A stretch of DNA of 64,000 nt from Desulfovibrio fairfieldensis (GTDB lineage: Bacteria; Desulfobacterota; Desulfovibrionia; Desulfovibrionales; Desulfovibrionaceae): contig NZ_CP014229.1 in the NCBI RefSeq assembly GCF_001553605.1, positions 3,500,501 through 3,564,500 on the forward strand, given 5' to 3'. Positions 18,011 to 27,000 of the stretch are shown one piece after another (the first letter of the stretch is position 1; each line of letters begins with the position of its first letter). The notes under the pieces were generated by a model. That model saw only the letters and a program-made list of their open reading frames with translations, was not told where the DNA came from and did no database searches. A program made the position numbers and the translations under genes.

Positions 18011-18290
18011 CTAGAGCAGATCACCTTTGAGAATCGGCATTCTCAAAGTTCCGGCGACGCTCGCTCTGCTCTCGATGTCCGTACGGCTCGCATTGCTCGC
18101 CTACGGTCACGGCCCTGCGGGCCGCCCTTCGGGTTGGTCTTCGGTGTGCAACAGCGCAAATAACTTGCGCTTATGCCGATCTTTGCCGTCGTCATCCGAA
18201 GGCGGCACAGCCGCCAACGGCTGCCGCTCGCGGCGGGCTTTGCTCGCCGTAAACGGGCATTGCAAGTGTTGCCTATCTCGTTTGAATAAC
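18011..18290. repeat. TAGAGCA-family element C1 (diverged copy)
   Basis: This starts with CTAGAGCAGATCACCTTTGA and forms a perfect hairpin (CTTTGAGAAT/ATTCTCAAAG around CGGC). The interior is a string of short hairpins (GGCCCTGCGGGCC, GCCGCCAACGGC-type words). The opening resembles C4 at 58769, but the core has diverged, and the right end is not clear. It fills the 403-bp gap between rpmA and obgE together with the terminator. Confidence 0.55.
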
Positions 18291-18332
18291 ATAAATCCGG
18301 GGCCGTGATGCCCCGGTCAGAGGCAAAATAGT

Positions 18333-19433
18333 ATGAGATTTGTGGATGAAGCGAAAATTCAGGTCCGGGCGGGCAAGGGCGGCCACGGCTGCGTGTCCTT
18401 CCGGCGCGAGAAGTTTGTGCCGCGCGGCGGCCCGGACGGCGGCAACGGCGGGGAGGGCGGTTCCGTCTATCTGCGGGCCGACAACCGTCTGCTTTCCCTC
18501 TATGATTTCCGTCTGAAGCGCTTGTATGAGGCCCAGAACGGCCAGCCCGGCCAAGGCAGCCAATGCGACGGCAAAAAGGGGACGGATCTGGTGCTGGGCC
18601 TGCCCGTGGGCACCCTGGTTTTTGCCGAAGGGCCGGAAGGCGAGCGCCTGCTGGCCGACCTCAGCGAGCCGGACAGCCTTGCGCTGGCGGCGCGCGGGGG
18701 GCGCGGCGGCAAAGGCAACGAGCATTTCAAGTCCGCCACCATGCGCGCGCCGCGTTTTGCCCAACCCGGCGAACCCGGCGAGGAGCTGAACCTGCGGCTG
18801 GAGCTGAAAATCCTGGCCGACGCCGGGCTGATCGGTTTGCCGAATGCGGGCAAGTCCACGTTCATTTCGCGGGTTTCGGCGGCCCGTCCCAAGATCGCGG
18901 CCTATCCCTTCACCACCCTGACGCCCAATCTGGGCGTGATGATCGACGAGGTGGATCCGGACAAGCGCATGGTCATTGCCGACATCCCCGGCCTTATTGA
19001 GGGCGCGCACGCCGGACAGGGGCTGGGGCACCGCTTTTTGAAGCATGTGGAGCGCACCCGCTTTCTTGTGCATATGTTGAGCATTGAGGATGTGGATGAC
19101 GTGGACCCCTGGGCCGGGTTTGAACTGGTCAATGAGGAGTTGCGGCGTTTCGATCCGGAACTGGCCGAGCGGAGGCAGATTGAAGTGGTCAATAAAATAG
19201 ACCTGGTGGACGAGGAACGCCTGGAGACGCTGAAAGCCCGCGCCGAAGCCGACGGCCGGAAGATTTTCTTCATTTCCGCCCGCGAGGAGCAGGCCCTGGA
19301 ACCGCTGGTGGCCGAACTCTGGCGGTTGCGCGACGAGCTGGCCCGCCACGAGCCCCTGTTGCGCTACGAGCAGGAAGAGGCGGAAGCGGGCGAGGAATTC
19401 CCGGACATTGAAGTGATCTACACGCGCGAGTGA
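18333..19433 (+). CDS. obgE: GTPase ObgE/CgtA
   Basis: A 366-residue Obg GTPase involved in 50S maturation and stress control. The glycine-rich Obg domain spans residues 1-158 (KGGHGCVSFRREKFVPRGGPDGGNGG). The G domain follows, with G1 GLPNAGKST (about 168-176), G3 DIPGLIEGA, G4 NKID and G5 near ISAREEQ. A C-terminal OCT extension is absent, which is usual outside Firmicutes. It lies in the conserved ribosomal protein cluster and is followed after 84 bp by proB. Confidence 0.96.
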   Translation: MRFVDEAKIQVRAGKGGHGCVSFRREKFVPRGGPDGGNGGEGGSVYLRADNRLLSLYDFRLKRLYEAQNGQPGQGSQCDGKKGTDLVLGLPVGTLVFAEGPEGERLLADLSEPDSLALAARGGRGGKGNEHFKSATMRAPRFAQPGEPGEELNLRLELKILADAGLIGLPNAGKSTFISRVSAARPKIAAYPFTTLTPNLGVMIDEVDPDKRMVIADIPGLIEGAHAGQGLGHRFLKHVERTRFLVHMLSIEDVDDVDPWAGFELVNEELRRFDPELAERRQIEVVNKIDLVDEERLETLKARAEADGRKIFFISAREEQALEPLVAELWRLRDELARHEPLLRYEQEEAEAGEEFPDIEVIYTRE

Positions 19434-19517
19434 GGCTGTTTTGACGGCCTGTCCGGCGGAAAAGACGGACGGGGCGGAAGCGGCCGCGTTGTGCGGGCAA
19501 TTGCAGCGGAGGCGGTG

Positions 19518-20750
19518 ATGGAAAGGCCGGAGGACTGGCGGCAGGAACGGGCCCGGGTGCTGGCGCAGGCCCGTGTGGTGGTGGTCAAGGTCGGCAGCGC
19601 CGTGCTGACCGACGCTATGGGGCTCAGCGCCGCCGTGCTGGACAGCCTGGCCGGGCAACTGGCCGGGCTGCGCCGCCCACCCGGCTCGCAAGCAGGTCAG
19701 CAGGCCAATCAGTCCGGCGAGCGGCGGCTGGTGCTGGTTTCTTCCGGCGCCGTGGCCGCCGGGCGGGCGGCTCTGGCCGTGCACGGCAGGCAGGTGGAAA
19801 CCACGGGCCTGGCTGCCCGGCAGGCCGCCGCCGCAGTGGGCCAGGGACAATTGATGCGGGCTTGGGACGCGGCTTTTCACGCCCACGGCATGCCCACGGC
19901 CCAGGTGCTGCTGACCCGTGACGACCTGCGCGCACGCCAGCGTTTTCTCAACGCCCGCAACACCTTCGCGGAACTCCTGCAGTGGCGCGTGCTGCCCATT
20001 GTCAATGAAAACGACACGGTTTCGGTGAGCGAGCTCAAGTTCGGCGACAACGATTGCCTCGCCAGCCTGCTGGTCAACCTCACGGGCGCGGACCTGTTCA
20101 TCAATCTGACCTCGTCGCCCGGCGTGCTGGCCGCCAATCCCCAGCGGCAACCCGACGCGCCGGTTATGGACCATATCGACGACGTGGCGGCCCTGGATCT
20201 TAGCCAACTCTGCGGCGGCAAAACTTCCGTGGGCACGGGCGGCATGTATTCCAAACTGCTGGCCGCCCGGCGCGCCGCCCAGATCGGCGTGCCCACCCTG
20301 ATCCTGCCGGGCCGCGAGCCCGACGTGCTGGCCCGCGTCTTTGACGCGGCGGCGCTGGAGGCGGCGGGCGGAACCCCGGCGGCAACGCCGGGGACTTGGG
20401 TGCGCCCCGCGGGGCACGCCATACCGCGCCGCAAGTTCTGGCTGGCCTACCAGTCGGAACCGGCGGGCAACGTGACCGTGGACGCGGGCGCGGCGCAGGC
20501 TTTGCTGCGCAAGGGCGGCAGCCTGCTGCCCGGCGGCGTGCGCCGGGTGGAAGGCGCGTTCCAGAAAGGAGCCCTGGTGCGCGTGCTGCACGAGGGGCAA
20601 AGCCTGGGCGTGGGCCTTTCCAATTACAGCGCGGCTGATCTTAAGAAAATCATGGGGCTCAAGCGCCACGAAGTGGCGGCCATTCTGGGCGACGCCCACT
20701 ATCCGGAAGTCATCCACAGGGACAATCTGCTGCTGGACGCGGCGGTGTAG
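19518..20750 (+). CDS. proB: Glutamate 5-kinase
   Basis: A 410-residue enzyme phosphorylating glutamate at the gamma carboxyl in the first step of proline synthesis. The amino-acid kinase domain has VVKVGSAVLT (about 22-31), LVSSGAVAAG, NENDTVS and FGDNDCLASLLV. It ends in a PUA domain (about 325-400) as in full-length ProB. A low-complexity insert with Gln/Gly near residues 55-70 is unusual. The ATG at 19518 has GGAGG upstream; a longer frame starts at 19491. The TAG stop coincides with the first bases of a TAGAGCA hairpin. Confidence 0.95.
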   Translation: MERPEDWRQERARVLAQARVVVVKVGSAVLTDAMGLSAAVLDSLAGQLAGLRRPPGSQAGQQANQSGERRLVLVSSGAVAAGRAALAVHGRQVETTGLAARQAAAAVGQGQLMRAWDAAFHAHGMPTAQVLLTRDDLRARQRFLNARNTFAELLQWRVLPIVNENDTVSVSELKFGDNDCLASLLVNLTGADLFINLTSSPGVLAANPQRQPDAPVMDHIDDVAALDLSQLCGGKTSVGTGGMYSKLLAARRAAQIGVPTLILPGREPDVLARVFDAAALEAAGGTPAATPGTWVRPAGHAIPRRKFWLAYQSEPAGNVTVDAGAAQALLRKGGSLLPGGVRRVEGAFQKGALVRVLHEGQSLGVGLSNYSAADLKKIMGLKRHEVAAILGDAHYPEVIHRDNLLLDAAV

Positions 20751-20775
20751 AGCAATTCACGTTTGAAATGCTCTA
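20748..20775. repeat. Short TAGAGCA hairpin at the proB stop
   Basis: TAGAGCA and TGCTCTA bracket ATTCACGTTTGAAA in a 28-bp near-palindrome. The first three bases are the stop codon of proB. It matches the outer arms of the long elements at 32166-32455 and 54836. Confidence 0.55.
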
Positions 20776-20827
20776 ACGCCATATGTGAACGACCGCGCCG
20801 TCTGACGGCAGTTTTGGGGGAGAAGGC

Positions 20828-22216
20828 ATGGGGGCATCGGCAACGGGATCAGGCGCTGGCGGGGCGGGACGGGGAGCGCGGGACCTTTTCGCGTCCCGGC
20901 TCGGCATGCTGGCGGCCACTCTGGGCTCGGCCGTGGGCCTGGGCAATATCTGGAAGGTGCCCGCCCTCACAGGACAGCACGGCGGCGCGTCCTTCCTGCT
21001 GATCTACGTGCTTTCCACCATGCTGGTAGCCCTGCCCCTGATGATCGTGGAAATGATCATGGGGCGGCGCACCCGCGCCAATGCCTATAGAACCTTCACC
21101 CTGCTGACCCCGCGCCGGGCCTGGTGGGTGACGGGCGCGCTCTCGGTACTGGCCGCCACGTTGATTCTGGCCTTTTACAGCGATGTGGCGGGCTGGGTCT
21201 TCGCCTATGTGCCCAAGGCCCTGAGCGGCGGCGTGGCCACCACGGACCCGCTGGTGGCGGCCCGCATTTTCGGAGAGCTGCTGGCAAGCCCGTGGGAAAG
21301 CCTGCTCTGGCAGTGGTTGGTGCTGGGTTTCATCGCGGCCGTGATCATGCGCGGGGCCTCGGGGGGCATCGAACGCGTCACGCGCGTGCTCATTCCCCTG
21401 CTCTTTCTGCTGCTGGTGGCGGTCTGCATTCGCAGCCTGACCCTGCCCAATGCCGGTGCGGGCCTGCGCTTTCTCTTCATGCCCGACTTCGCGCGCATCA
21501 ACGGCGAAGTGGTGCTGATGGCCATGGGCCTGTCCTTTTTCAAGATGTCCATCGGCTTCGGTTGCATGATCACCTACGGCAGTTATTTCCAGGCCGACAC
21601 TCGCGTGCCCGCCCTGGCCCTACGGGTGATGGTCTGCGATCTGCTGGTCTCCCTGCTGGCGGGCGTGGCCGTGTTTCCGGCGGTGTTCAGTTTCGGCTTC
21701 GAGCCCACGGCGGGCACCAGCCTGCTTTTCCTGACCATTCCGGCGGTCTTCGCCTCCATGCCGGGCGGGCAGTTCTTTACGGCGATTTTTTTTGTGCTCT
21801 CGGCCGTGGCCGCCATCGGGGCCATGCTCTGCCTGTTGGAAATTCCCGTGGCCTGGCTGCTGGAAACCTGCAAACTGCCCCGCCCCAGGGCCACACTGCT
21901 GGTGACTCTCGGCGTGGCCGCCCTGGGCGTTCCGCCCACGCTCTCCACCGGGATCTGGGCCTCGGAGACCGTCTTCGGCCTGACGTTTTTTGACGCGTAT
22001 GATTTCGCCACGTCCAACCTGCTGTTGCCGGTCTGCGGTCTGCTGACCAGCCTGTTCGCGGGCTACGCCTGGCCGGAACGGCAATTCGTCGCGGCCCTGA
22101 CCAACAACGGCAGCCTGCCGCTGCAAGGGCTGGCGCGCCTGCTGCGTCTGGCCTGCCGTACGGTGACGCCTTTGCTCATCGCCATTATTTTGCTGCATGG
22201 CCTGAAGGTATTTTAA
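20828..22216 (+). CDS. Neurotransmitter:sodium symporter family transporter
   Basis: A 462-residue membrane protein with about 11-12 hydrophobic segments. The signature GSAVGLGNIWKVP (about 36-48) forms the sodium and substrate site in TM1 of the NSS/SNF (LeuT-type) family. Bacterial members usually import amino acids with sodium; the substrate is not predictable. The ATG at 20828 follows GGGGGAGAAGGC. It is 77 bp after proB on the same strand, separated by a small hairpin, so a link with amino acid metabolism is only suggestive. Confidence 0.9.
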   Translation: MGASATGSGAGGAGRGARDLFASRLGMLAATLGSAVGLGNIWKVPALTGQHGGASFLLIYVLSTMLVALPLMIVEMIMGRRTRANAYRTFTLLTPRRAWWVTGALSVLAATLILAFYSDVAGWVFAYVPKALSGGVATTDPLVAARIFGELLASPWESLLWQWLVLGFIAAVIMRGASGGIERVTRVLIPLLFLLLVAVCIRSLTLPNAGAGLRFLFMPDFARINGEVVLMAMGLSFFKMSIGFGCMITYGSYFQADTRVPALALRVMVCDLLVSLLAGVAVFPAVFSFGFEPTAGTSLLFLTIPAVFASMPGGQFFTAIFFVLSAVAAIGAMLCLLEIPVAWLLETCKLPRPRATLLVTLGVAALGVPPTLSTGIWASETVFGLTFFDAYDFATSNLLLPVCGLLTSLFAGYAWPERQFVAALTNNGSLPLQGLARLLRLACRTVTPLLIAIILLHGLKVF

Positions 22217-22298
22217 GCGGATCAAATGGGAAGAAGCCCCGAGGGCAATGCCGGAAAGCCGGTCCGGAGGCAGCTTGCTCAGGGCCGGTCCGGACCAA

Positions 22299-23015
22299 TC
22301 AAGGTCTGTCCGGGTCGGCCGCGGCCGGGACTTCGCGGGCCAGGGCTTCGCGCGCCAGTTGGCTGACGCTTTTTTCGTAGAGTTGCTCGCCGTCGAAAAG
22401 TTCGCAGATTTCTTCATGCCCGGCGTCAGCCAGGCGGCGCAGGGCGGGCGTGTCCATGAAGTCCGGCGGCAGCTGGGCCAGAGCCCAGGCGGCCATGCCC
22501 CGGCAGATCACGTCGTTGTCCTCCAGCCCTTTGCGCAGCCAGGGCCGCGCGCCCGCGCAGAGTTCGGGCCGGGTCTGGGCCAGACGGCCGACGGCCCAGT
22601 AACACGAGCGGCGCAGCAGGTCGTTGTCGCAGTAATTGTCGTCCCGGCCCAGGTCGATGAGATAGGAAGCCAGCACGCGATGAAAATCCTTGGCCAGGAG
22701 CGGGCTGGCGGCCAGGCTTTCTCCGAAGGCTTCGGGAATGCCCCAGCCGATGTTGCCGGATTCTTCATTCATATGCCACATGAAGCGGCGGATGATGTTG
22801 CGGGCCGCCTCGGGCTCGCGCTCGGCCAGCCGGGCCGTGGTCAGGCCCAGGGCCACGGCGGCCCGGTGCATGGTCTGCGGGCCCAGCAGCAGGAAGGAAA
22901 AAAGCGGCCCCACATGGGACGCGCCGCCCGCGGCGATTTCTTCCAAATGATCCCGCCACTGCGGACTCTGCAAATATTGTTTCAATTGCTGTTTGGTTGA
23001 ACGCATCCTGGGCAT
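22299..23015 (-). CDS. HEAT-like repeat protein, function unknown
   Basis: A 238-residue, largely helical soluble protein. Repeated motifs such as LLRRSCYWAVGRLAQTRPEL and DNDVICRGMAAWALAQLPP are typical of HEAT/armadillo-like helical repeats, which usually bind proteins. No catalytic motif is visible. The start at 23015 has GGAGG. I have seen similar proteins annotated as conserved in Desulfovibrio (DVU0298-type), but that link is from memory. It is upstream-coupled to the split LysO genes on the same strand, with 75 bp between. Confidence 0.6.
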   Translation of the reverse strand: MPRMRSTKQQLKQYLQSPQWRDHLEEIAAGGASHVGPLFSFLLLGPQTMHRAAVALGLTTARLAEREPEAARNIIRRFMWHMNEESGNIGWGIPEAFGESLAASPLLAKDFHRVLASYLIDLGRDDNYCDNDLLRRSCYWAVGRLAQTRPELCAGARPWLRKGLEDNDVICRGMAAWALAQLPPDFMDTPALRRLADAGHEEICELFDGEQLYEKSVSQLAREALAREVPAAADPDRP

Positions 23016-23090
23016 GGCTTTCCTCCGCCGGGTTAAAATGCGGCCACATTCAGAGTTACGACTTTTTCAGCGTCTGGCAAGTCGCCGTGC

Positions 23091-23690
23091 CTACAGCGTG
23101 CAGAAGAAGATAACCCAGAACGGCACGCTGAAATCCAGGATCATGGCGTGCACGATGGAGACGAAAATCCAGTCCCGGCCCGCATAGCGGGCGATGATGG
23201 GCAGGGTGGTGTCCATGGTGGAGGCCCCGCCGCAGGAAATGGGGGCCAGCGGCCCCAGCAGGCGCACCAGCAGCGGCGTGCCCACCAGGGTCAGGATTTC
23301 GCGCAGGATGTTGCTGAGCAGGGCCACGGTGCCCAGTTCCGCGCCCTTGTACTGGGTGATGAAGATGGAGGAAAGGGAGTAGTAGGCGAAGCCCGCGCCC
23401 ACGGCCAGGCAGTCGGCAAGGCTGTAGGCCAGAAAAAGGCTGGCCGCGGCCACGCCCGCGAACGTGCCCACGGTGGTGGCCAGGGGGAGCAGCAGCACAC
23501 GCGGGCGCAGGGTGCGTAGAATCTCGCCCAGCCGCCGGTCTGATCCGATGGACAGGCCCACCAGCCCCATGAGCAGCCAGAGCACATAGAGCGTGGCGTC
23601 GTGCTCCACAAAATAGCGGGGAATCAGGCCCAGCCGGGCCAGACCCAGCCCCGCGCCGAAAAAAGCCAGAATCAGCAGACTGCCGGACAT
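23091..23690 (-). CDS. LysO-type lysine exporter, C-terminal part
   Basis: A 199-residue membrane protein with about six hydrophobic segments. Motifs YYSLSSIFITQYKGAELGT and CGGASTMDTTLPIIARY match the C-terminal portion of LysO/YbjE (DUF340), which exports L-lysine and its toxic analogue. E. coli LysO is a single protein of about 299 residues. Here the N-terminal part is a separate gene 108 bp upstream, an arrangement known in other lineages. Its own ATG at 23690 has only a weak AAGGGG site. Confidence 0.8.
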   Translation of the reverse strand: MSGSLLILAFFGAGLGLARLGLIPRYFVEHDATLYVLWLLMGLVGLSIGSDRRLGEILRTLRPRVLLLPLATTVGTFAGVAAASLFLAYSLADCLAVGAGFAYYSLSSIFITQYKGAELGTVALLSNILREILTLVGTPLLVRLLGPLAPISCGGASTMDTTLPIIARYAGRDWIFVSIVHAMILDFSVPFWVIFFCTL

Positions 23691-23798
23691 ACGGAAAAAA
23701 GCCCCTTCGGGTCTTTATGGACGGATGACAAACCCCGCTGACGCGGTGTTTGCGCCGCCATCGGCTCAGGTTCAGAAAAACTTGCCGGGCGGTGCCCG

Positions 23799-24134
23799 TT
23801 ACACGCCGCCGTGCGGCGGGTGGGCATCAACAGGAGAGTTCCGGGCATTGCCCGCGCCCGGGGCTGCGGGGAAATCGCGGAACCAGCGCCGGATCACGGC
23901 CACGCAGGCCAGGGACCCGGCCACGCCCGCCAGGGTCAGCAACAGGGCCTTGCCGCCCAGCAACGGCAGGTTGTTCATCAGTTCCTCATTGCCGCCTACG
24001 GCCACGCCCAGAGAAAAGAGCAACAGCATGATGGCCGGTGAGACGCAGCGGGTCAGCAGGCCGAGCCAGGTCCGGCCACGCAGCAGCCAGCCCAGGGTCA
24101 TGCCCAGCAGCATCAGGCCCATGGCGATGAACAT
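23799..24134 (-). CDS. LysO-type exporter, N-terminal part
   Basis: A 111-residue protein with three hydrophobic segments (residues 1-17, 30-48, 60-80), containing VSPAIMLLLFSLGVAVGGNEEL, the usual start of LysO-family proteins. Its last 25 residues are Pro/Gly-rich and probably disordered. It is followed on the same strand by the C-terminal part. The two proteins would have to assemble to give the complete exporter. An AGAGAG ribosome-site-like run precedes the ATG. Confidence 0.75.
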   Translation of the reverse strand: MFIAMGLMLLGMTLGWLLRGRTWLGLLTRCVSPAIMLLLFSLGVAVGGNEELMNNLPLLGGKALLLTLAGVAGSLACVAVIRRWFRDFPAAPGAGNARNSPVDAHPPHGGV

Positions 24135-24189
24135 GATTTTTCTCTCTCTTTCCTTCGGAAGCCAAAAGAATCTATTTCAGGAAGGACCT

Positions 24190-24996
24190 CTAGGTCCGGA
24201 TTACATGGCGCAATGCCTGCCGCAAAAAGGCCAGCATGGCCCCATAACGCTGCTCCTCGTGCAGCAGATACTCCACATCCCAGAGCACCCAGATCAGATG
24301 CCCGCGATGGCGAGTCTGCTGCAGGGGGCGGAGACCGCCCGGCAGGGCCAGGGCCTTGGCCGCCGCCGAGCCCATGACCACCACGCCGCGCGCGCCCAGC
24401 GTGCTCACGCCGGACCAGAAGGCGTCGGCATGGGGCGCGTAGTTCTCCGCGTCCGGAGCGTCGTCCGCGTCTCCCCTCGGCAGGCAGGCGGGCCAGAATG
24501 TATGGGTGCCCGCCGGGTGCCCCAGATCGCCCAGCAGACGTTGCAGAAAAGCCCGCCGCGCCTGACGCTGCTCGTCCTGCGCGCCGCAGAGATCCCTGCC
24601 CAGATTCCAGTAGGTCCAGGCCACCAGGCCGGGTCGGCTGGCCGCCAGACGCTCCCGCCAGGGCGCGGGCCAGGCGTGCGGCGGCAGGGGGCGCCAACGC
24701 TCCTCATTATGGGCGTTGGCGGCGGGTCCGGCGGCGGGCGTTGTTTCCTGCCCTGCGGCGCGGGCGCTTTCCCGCCGTTGCGGGGCGGACCGTTCCGGCG
24801 CAGGGGAGACCGCCCGGCGGTCAGGATGCGGCCCTTGCCGGGAGGGCGGGGCGGCGGGTCGCCGTTGCGGGGCGGTCCGCAGTCCCGGCTCGGCGCAGAG
24901 CGAGCAGGCCGGGGGCGCGTCCTCCGGCAGCAGCAGGCAGCGCAGGCCGTGGCCCTGCCAAAGCGCGCCCAGCGGATTCAGATCCGCAAAAGCCAT
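24190..24996 (-). CDS. Hypothetical protein, possibly uracil-DNA-glycosylase-like
   Basis: A 268-residue soluble protein. Residues 30-95 are Pro/Ala/Arg-rich and look disordered. The remainder has WTYWNLGRDL, FLQRLLGDLGHPAGTHTFWPACLP and GARGVVVMGSAAAKAL, a pattern that weakly recalls the uracil-DNA-glycosylase fold, where a conserved aromatic/His loop and GxxA helix occur. I would not assign activity. The start overlaps the end of coaBC by 19 bp, so translation is coupled to it. A fold search would settle this. Confidence 0.5.
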   Translation of the reverse strand: MAFADLNPLGALWQGHGLRCLLLPEDAPPACSLCAEPGLRTAPQRRPAAPPSRQGPHPDRRAVSPAPERSAPQRRESARAAGQETTPAAGPAANAHNEERWRPLPPHAWPAPWRERLAASRPGLVAWTYWNLGRDLCGAQDEQRQARRAFLQRLLGDLGHPAGTHTFWPACLPRGDADDAPDAENYAPHADAFWSGVSTLGARGVVVMGSAAAKALALPGGLRPLQQTRHRGHLIWVLWDVEYLLHEEQRYGAMLAFLRQALRHVIRT

Positions 24997-26234
24997 GTGC
25001 AGAGCTCCCAGGCCACATCGGCCTTGCTTTGTGAGGGCCAGATTTCCTCGCGCCCGCGCGCGTCCGCCACGGCCACGCTGTTGGTGGGTGTGCCGAAGCC
25101 GCTGCCCACGGCGTTGACGCGATTGGCCGCCAGCAGGTCGGCTTTTTTGCGGGCCAGTTTGGCGCGCGCCAGGGGCAACAGGGCGTCCATGTCCGGCGCG
25201 GTCTCCGCAGCGAAACCCAGCACCTTCTGGCCGGGCCGGCGCACGGCGGCCAGGTTGTGCAGAATATCCGGGTTGGGCCTGAAATCCAGGCTGAAGCCGT
25301 CAGGCGCCTCGGATTTTTTGAATTTGCGTTCCCCAAGGGGCGCGGGTGAAAAATCGGCCACCGCCGCCGTGAACATGCCCATGTCCATATCCGGCCAGAG
25401 CCCGCGCGCGGCCTCGTACATCCCGTGCGCGTTCGTCACGTCGTGCCGTTGCACGCCTCGCGGCAGAAAGGCGCTCACTCCCGGCCCGCAGATTGCCGTC
25501 ACTTCGGCTCCGCGCAGCCAGGCGCACACGGCCAGGGCCGAGCCCATCAGGCCGCTGGAGGGATTGGACCAGAAGCGCACGCCGTCCCAGGCTTCGCGCG
25601 TGGGGCCCAGCGTGACCATGACCCGCAGACCGGCCATATCCTGAGGGGACAGGGCTTGCAGTCCGGCCAGAAAAATTTCCGGCAGGGCGGCCAGACGCCC
25701 TTGGCCGTCGTCGCCGCAGGCCGTGCCGCCGTTGTCCGGCCCCACGAAACGCGCGCCGCGCTGCTCCAGCAGAGCCGCGTTGGCCCGGGTGGCCGGATGG
25801 GACCACATGCGCGGGTTCATGGCCGGTGCCAGGACCAGCGGGCCGTCAAAGGCCAGAGCCTGGGCCGCCAGCATGTCCGAGGCCGCGCCGTGGGCCAGGC
25901 GCGCCAGGGCGTCGGCCGAGGCCGGGGCCACGACCATGGCCTCGGCGCACTGTCCCGGCTCCAGATGGGAGAAAATATCCTGACCGGCTTCGAACATGCC
26001 GCCGTAGACCGGCATTGCGCCCAAGGATTCGAAGAGCAGGGGGGTGACGAAACGCCGGGCCCCGTCCGTGAGCGTGACCGAAACATGGATGCCCAGTCTG
26101 AACCAGGCCCGCAGCAGCTCCGTGGCCCGGTAGCAGGCCACCGAACCGCAGACCCCCAGATGCAGGCGCTTATGGGCAAAGCGCGTGCTCCGGTCAAAAG
26201 GCGTGGCAAGGGATGCGGCCGGGGTCGGGCTCAC
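24978..26234 (-). CDS. coaBC: Phosphopantothenoylcysteine decarboxylase / phosphopantothenate-cysteine ligase
   Basis: A 418-residue bifunctional enzyme making 4'-phosphopantetheine from 4'-phosphopantothenate and cysteine for CoA. The flavoprotein decarboxylase half (1-190) has VCGSVACYRATELLR, the PAMNPRMW motif and the active-site cysteine in TACGDDGQGR. The ligase half has VTLGPTREAWDGVRF near 210, AAVADFSP, KFKKSE and the NRVN region. The GTG at 26234 is chosen because it overlaps the preceding gene's TGA by 4 bp (GTGA). CoaX is also in this window, at 50351. Confidence 0.93.
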   Translation of the reverse strand: MSPTPAASLATPFDRSTRFAHKRLHLGVCGSVACYRATELLRAWFRLGIHVSVTLTDGARRFVTPLLFESLGAMPVYGGMFEAGQDIFSHLEPGQCAEAMVVAPASADALARLAHGAASDMLAAQALAFDGPLVLAPAMNPRMWSHPATRANAALLEQRGARFVGPDNGGTACGDDGQGRLAALPEIFLAGLQALSPQDMAGLRVMVTLGPTREAWDGVRFWSNPSSGLMGSALAVCAWLRGAEVTAICGPGVSAFLPRGVQRHDVTNAHGMYEAARGLWPDMDMGMFTAAVADFSPAPLGERKFKKSEAPDGFSLDFRPNPDILHNLAAVRRPGQKVLGFAAETAPDMDALLPLARAKLARKKADLLAANRVNAVGSGFGTPTNSVAVADARGREEIWPSQSKADVAWELCTWLLRI

Positions 26235-26878
26235 AGCGTGCGCTCCTGCAGGCCGCCGGACGTGCCCGCGCCGACGGCATCGCCGGAACCGGCGGGAGCT
26301 CCCGCGCCCCACTGCTCCGTGGTGCCGGGAACGGGCGGCGGCGTGGGCGTGCTTTGGCCTGACTCGTTGCCCAGGGGCGCGTATTCCTCGCCGGACAGTT
26401 CCGCGCCGCTGTCCGAGCCGCCGGGCAGGCTGAGGGCCGAGCCGTCAGGCAGGCGGCTGCCCACCCAGATCTCCAGGATGGTCAGCACGGTCTGACGGCG
26501 GAAGGCCAGCACCGCCAGGCTGTTGCCCTTGTCATAAACATAGAGGGAGCGGTCTCCCTTGCGCTGGGAGAGCCGCAGCTGCCAGCCCTGGCTTTGCAGG
26601 GCCGTGAACATGCTCTGGGCTGCCTGCGAGGCGTCCACATTGCCGCGCAGGGTTTCCAGGCCCTCGCGCTCCCCGTCCGCGCCGTAGTTCATATAGCCGT
26701 GTGAGGCATAGCGCTGCATGCCGGAGGGCAGGGGTACGTTCAGCAACTGGCTGGATGTAACGTCCGCGCCGCCGGTGAGCGGGTCGTTGGAAAAGGGATT
26801 GCCGACGCCCATGGAGGCGCAGCCCTGAACGGCGGCGAGGACCAGCCCCAGAGCGAGGGTGACAAGCGTGCGTCGCAT
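26231..26878 (-). CDS. Predicted lipoprotein
   Basis: A 215-residue protein with a lipoprotein signal (LVLAAVQGCAS, lipobox cysteine near residue 21). The mature region has a compact domain (about 45-150) with YASHGYMNYG, SMFTALQSQGWQLRL and LEIWVGSRL, then a Pro/Gly/Ser-rich tail. I do not recognise the family; the 'short peptide-binding-like domain plus tail' is reminiscent of DUF-type lipoproteins in Desulfovibrio. The start at 26878 has GGAAGGAG. It diverges from queA and is translationally coupled to coaBC. Confidence 0.7.
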   Translation of the reverse strand: MRRTLVTLALGLVLAAVQGCASMGVGNPFSNDPLTGGADVTSSQLLNVPLPSGMQRYASHGYMNYGADGEREGLETLRGNVDASQAAQSMFTALQSQGWQLRLSQRKGDRSLYVYDKGNSLAVLAFRRQTVLTILEIWVGSRLPDGSALSLPGGSDSGAELSGEEYAPLGNESGQSTPTPPPVPGTTEQWGAGAPAGSGDAVGAGTSGGLQERTL

Positions 26879-27000
26879 GGCTATACTCCTTCCCCCGGAC
26901 ATGACAGGTCGTCCGGATTCAGGAACACAGCCTAGCCTCTCCGCCGCGCCCTGACAAGTCCGGCGACGGGGCGGGCGCAGCAATGAGGCCCGCCACAGCC

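Noticed and set aside
23725..25644. 639-residue plus-strand open frame
   Set aside because: It runs antisense to the LysO, unknown and coaBC genes, is Arg/Pro-rich, and matches no family; the minus-strand genes explain the region.
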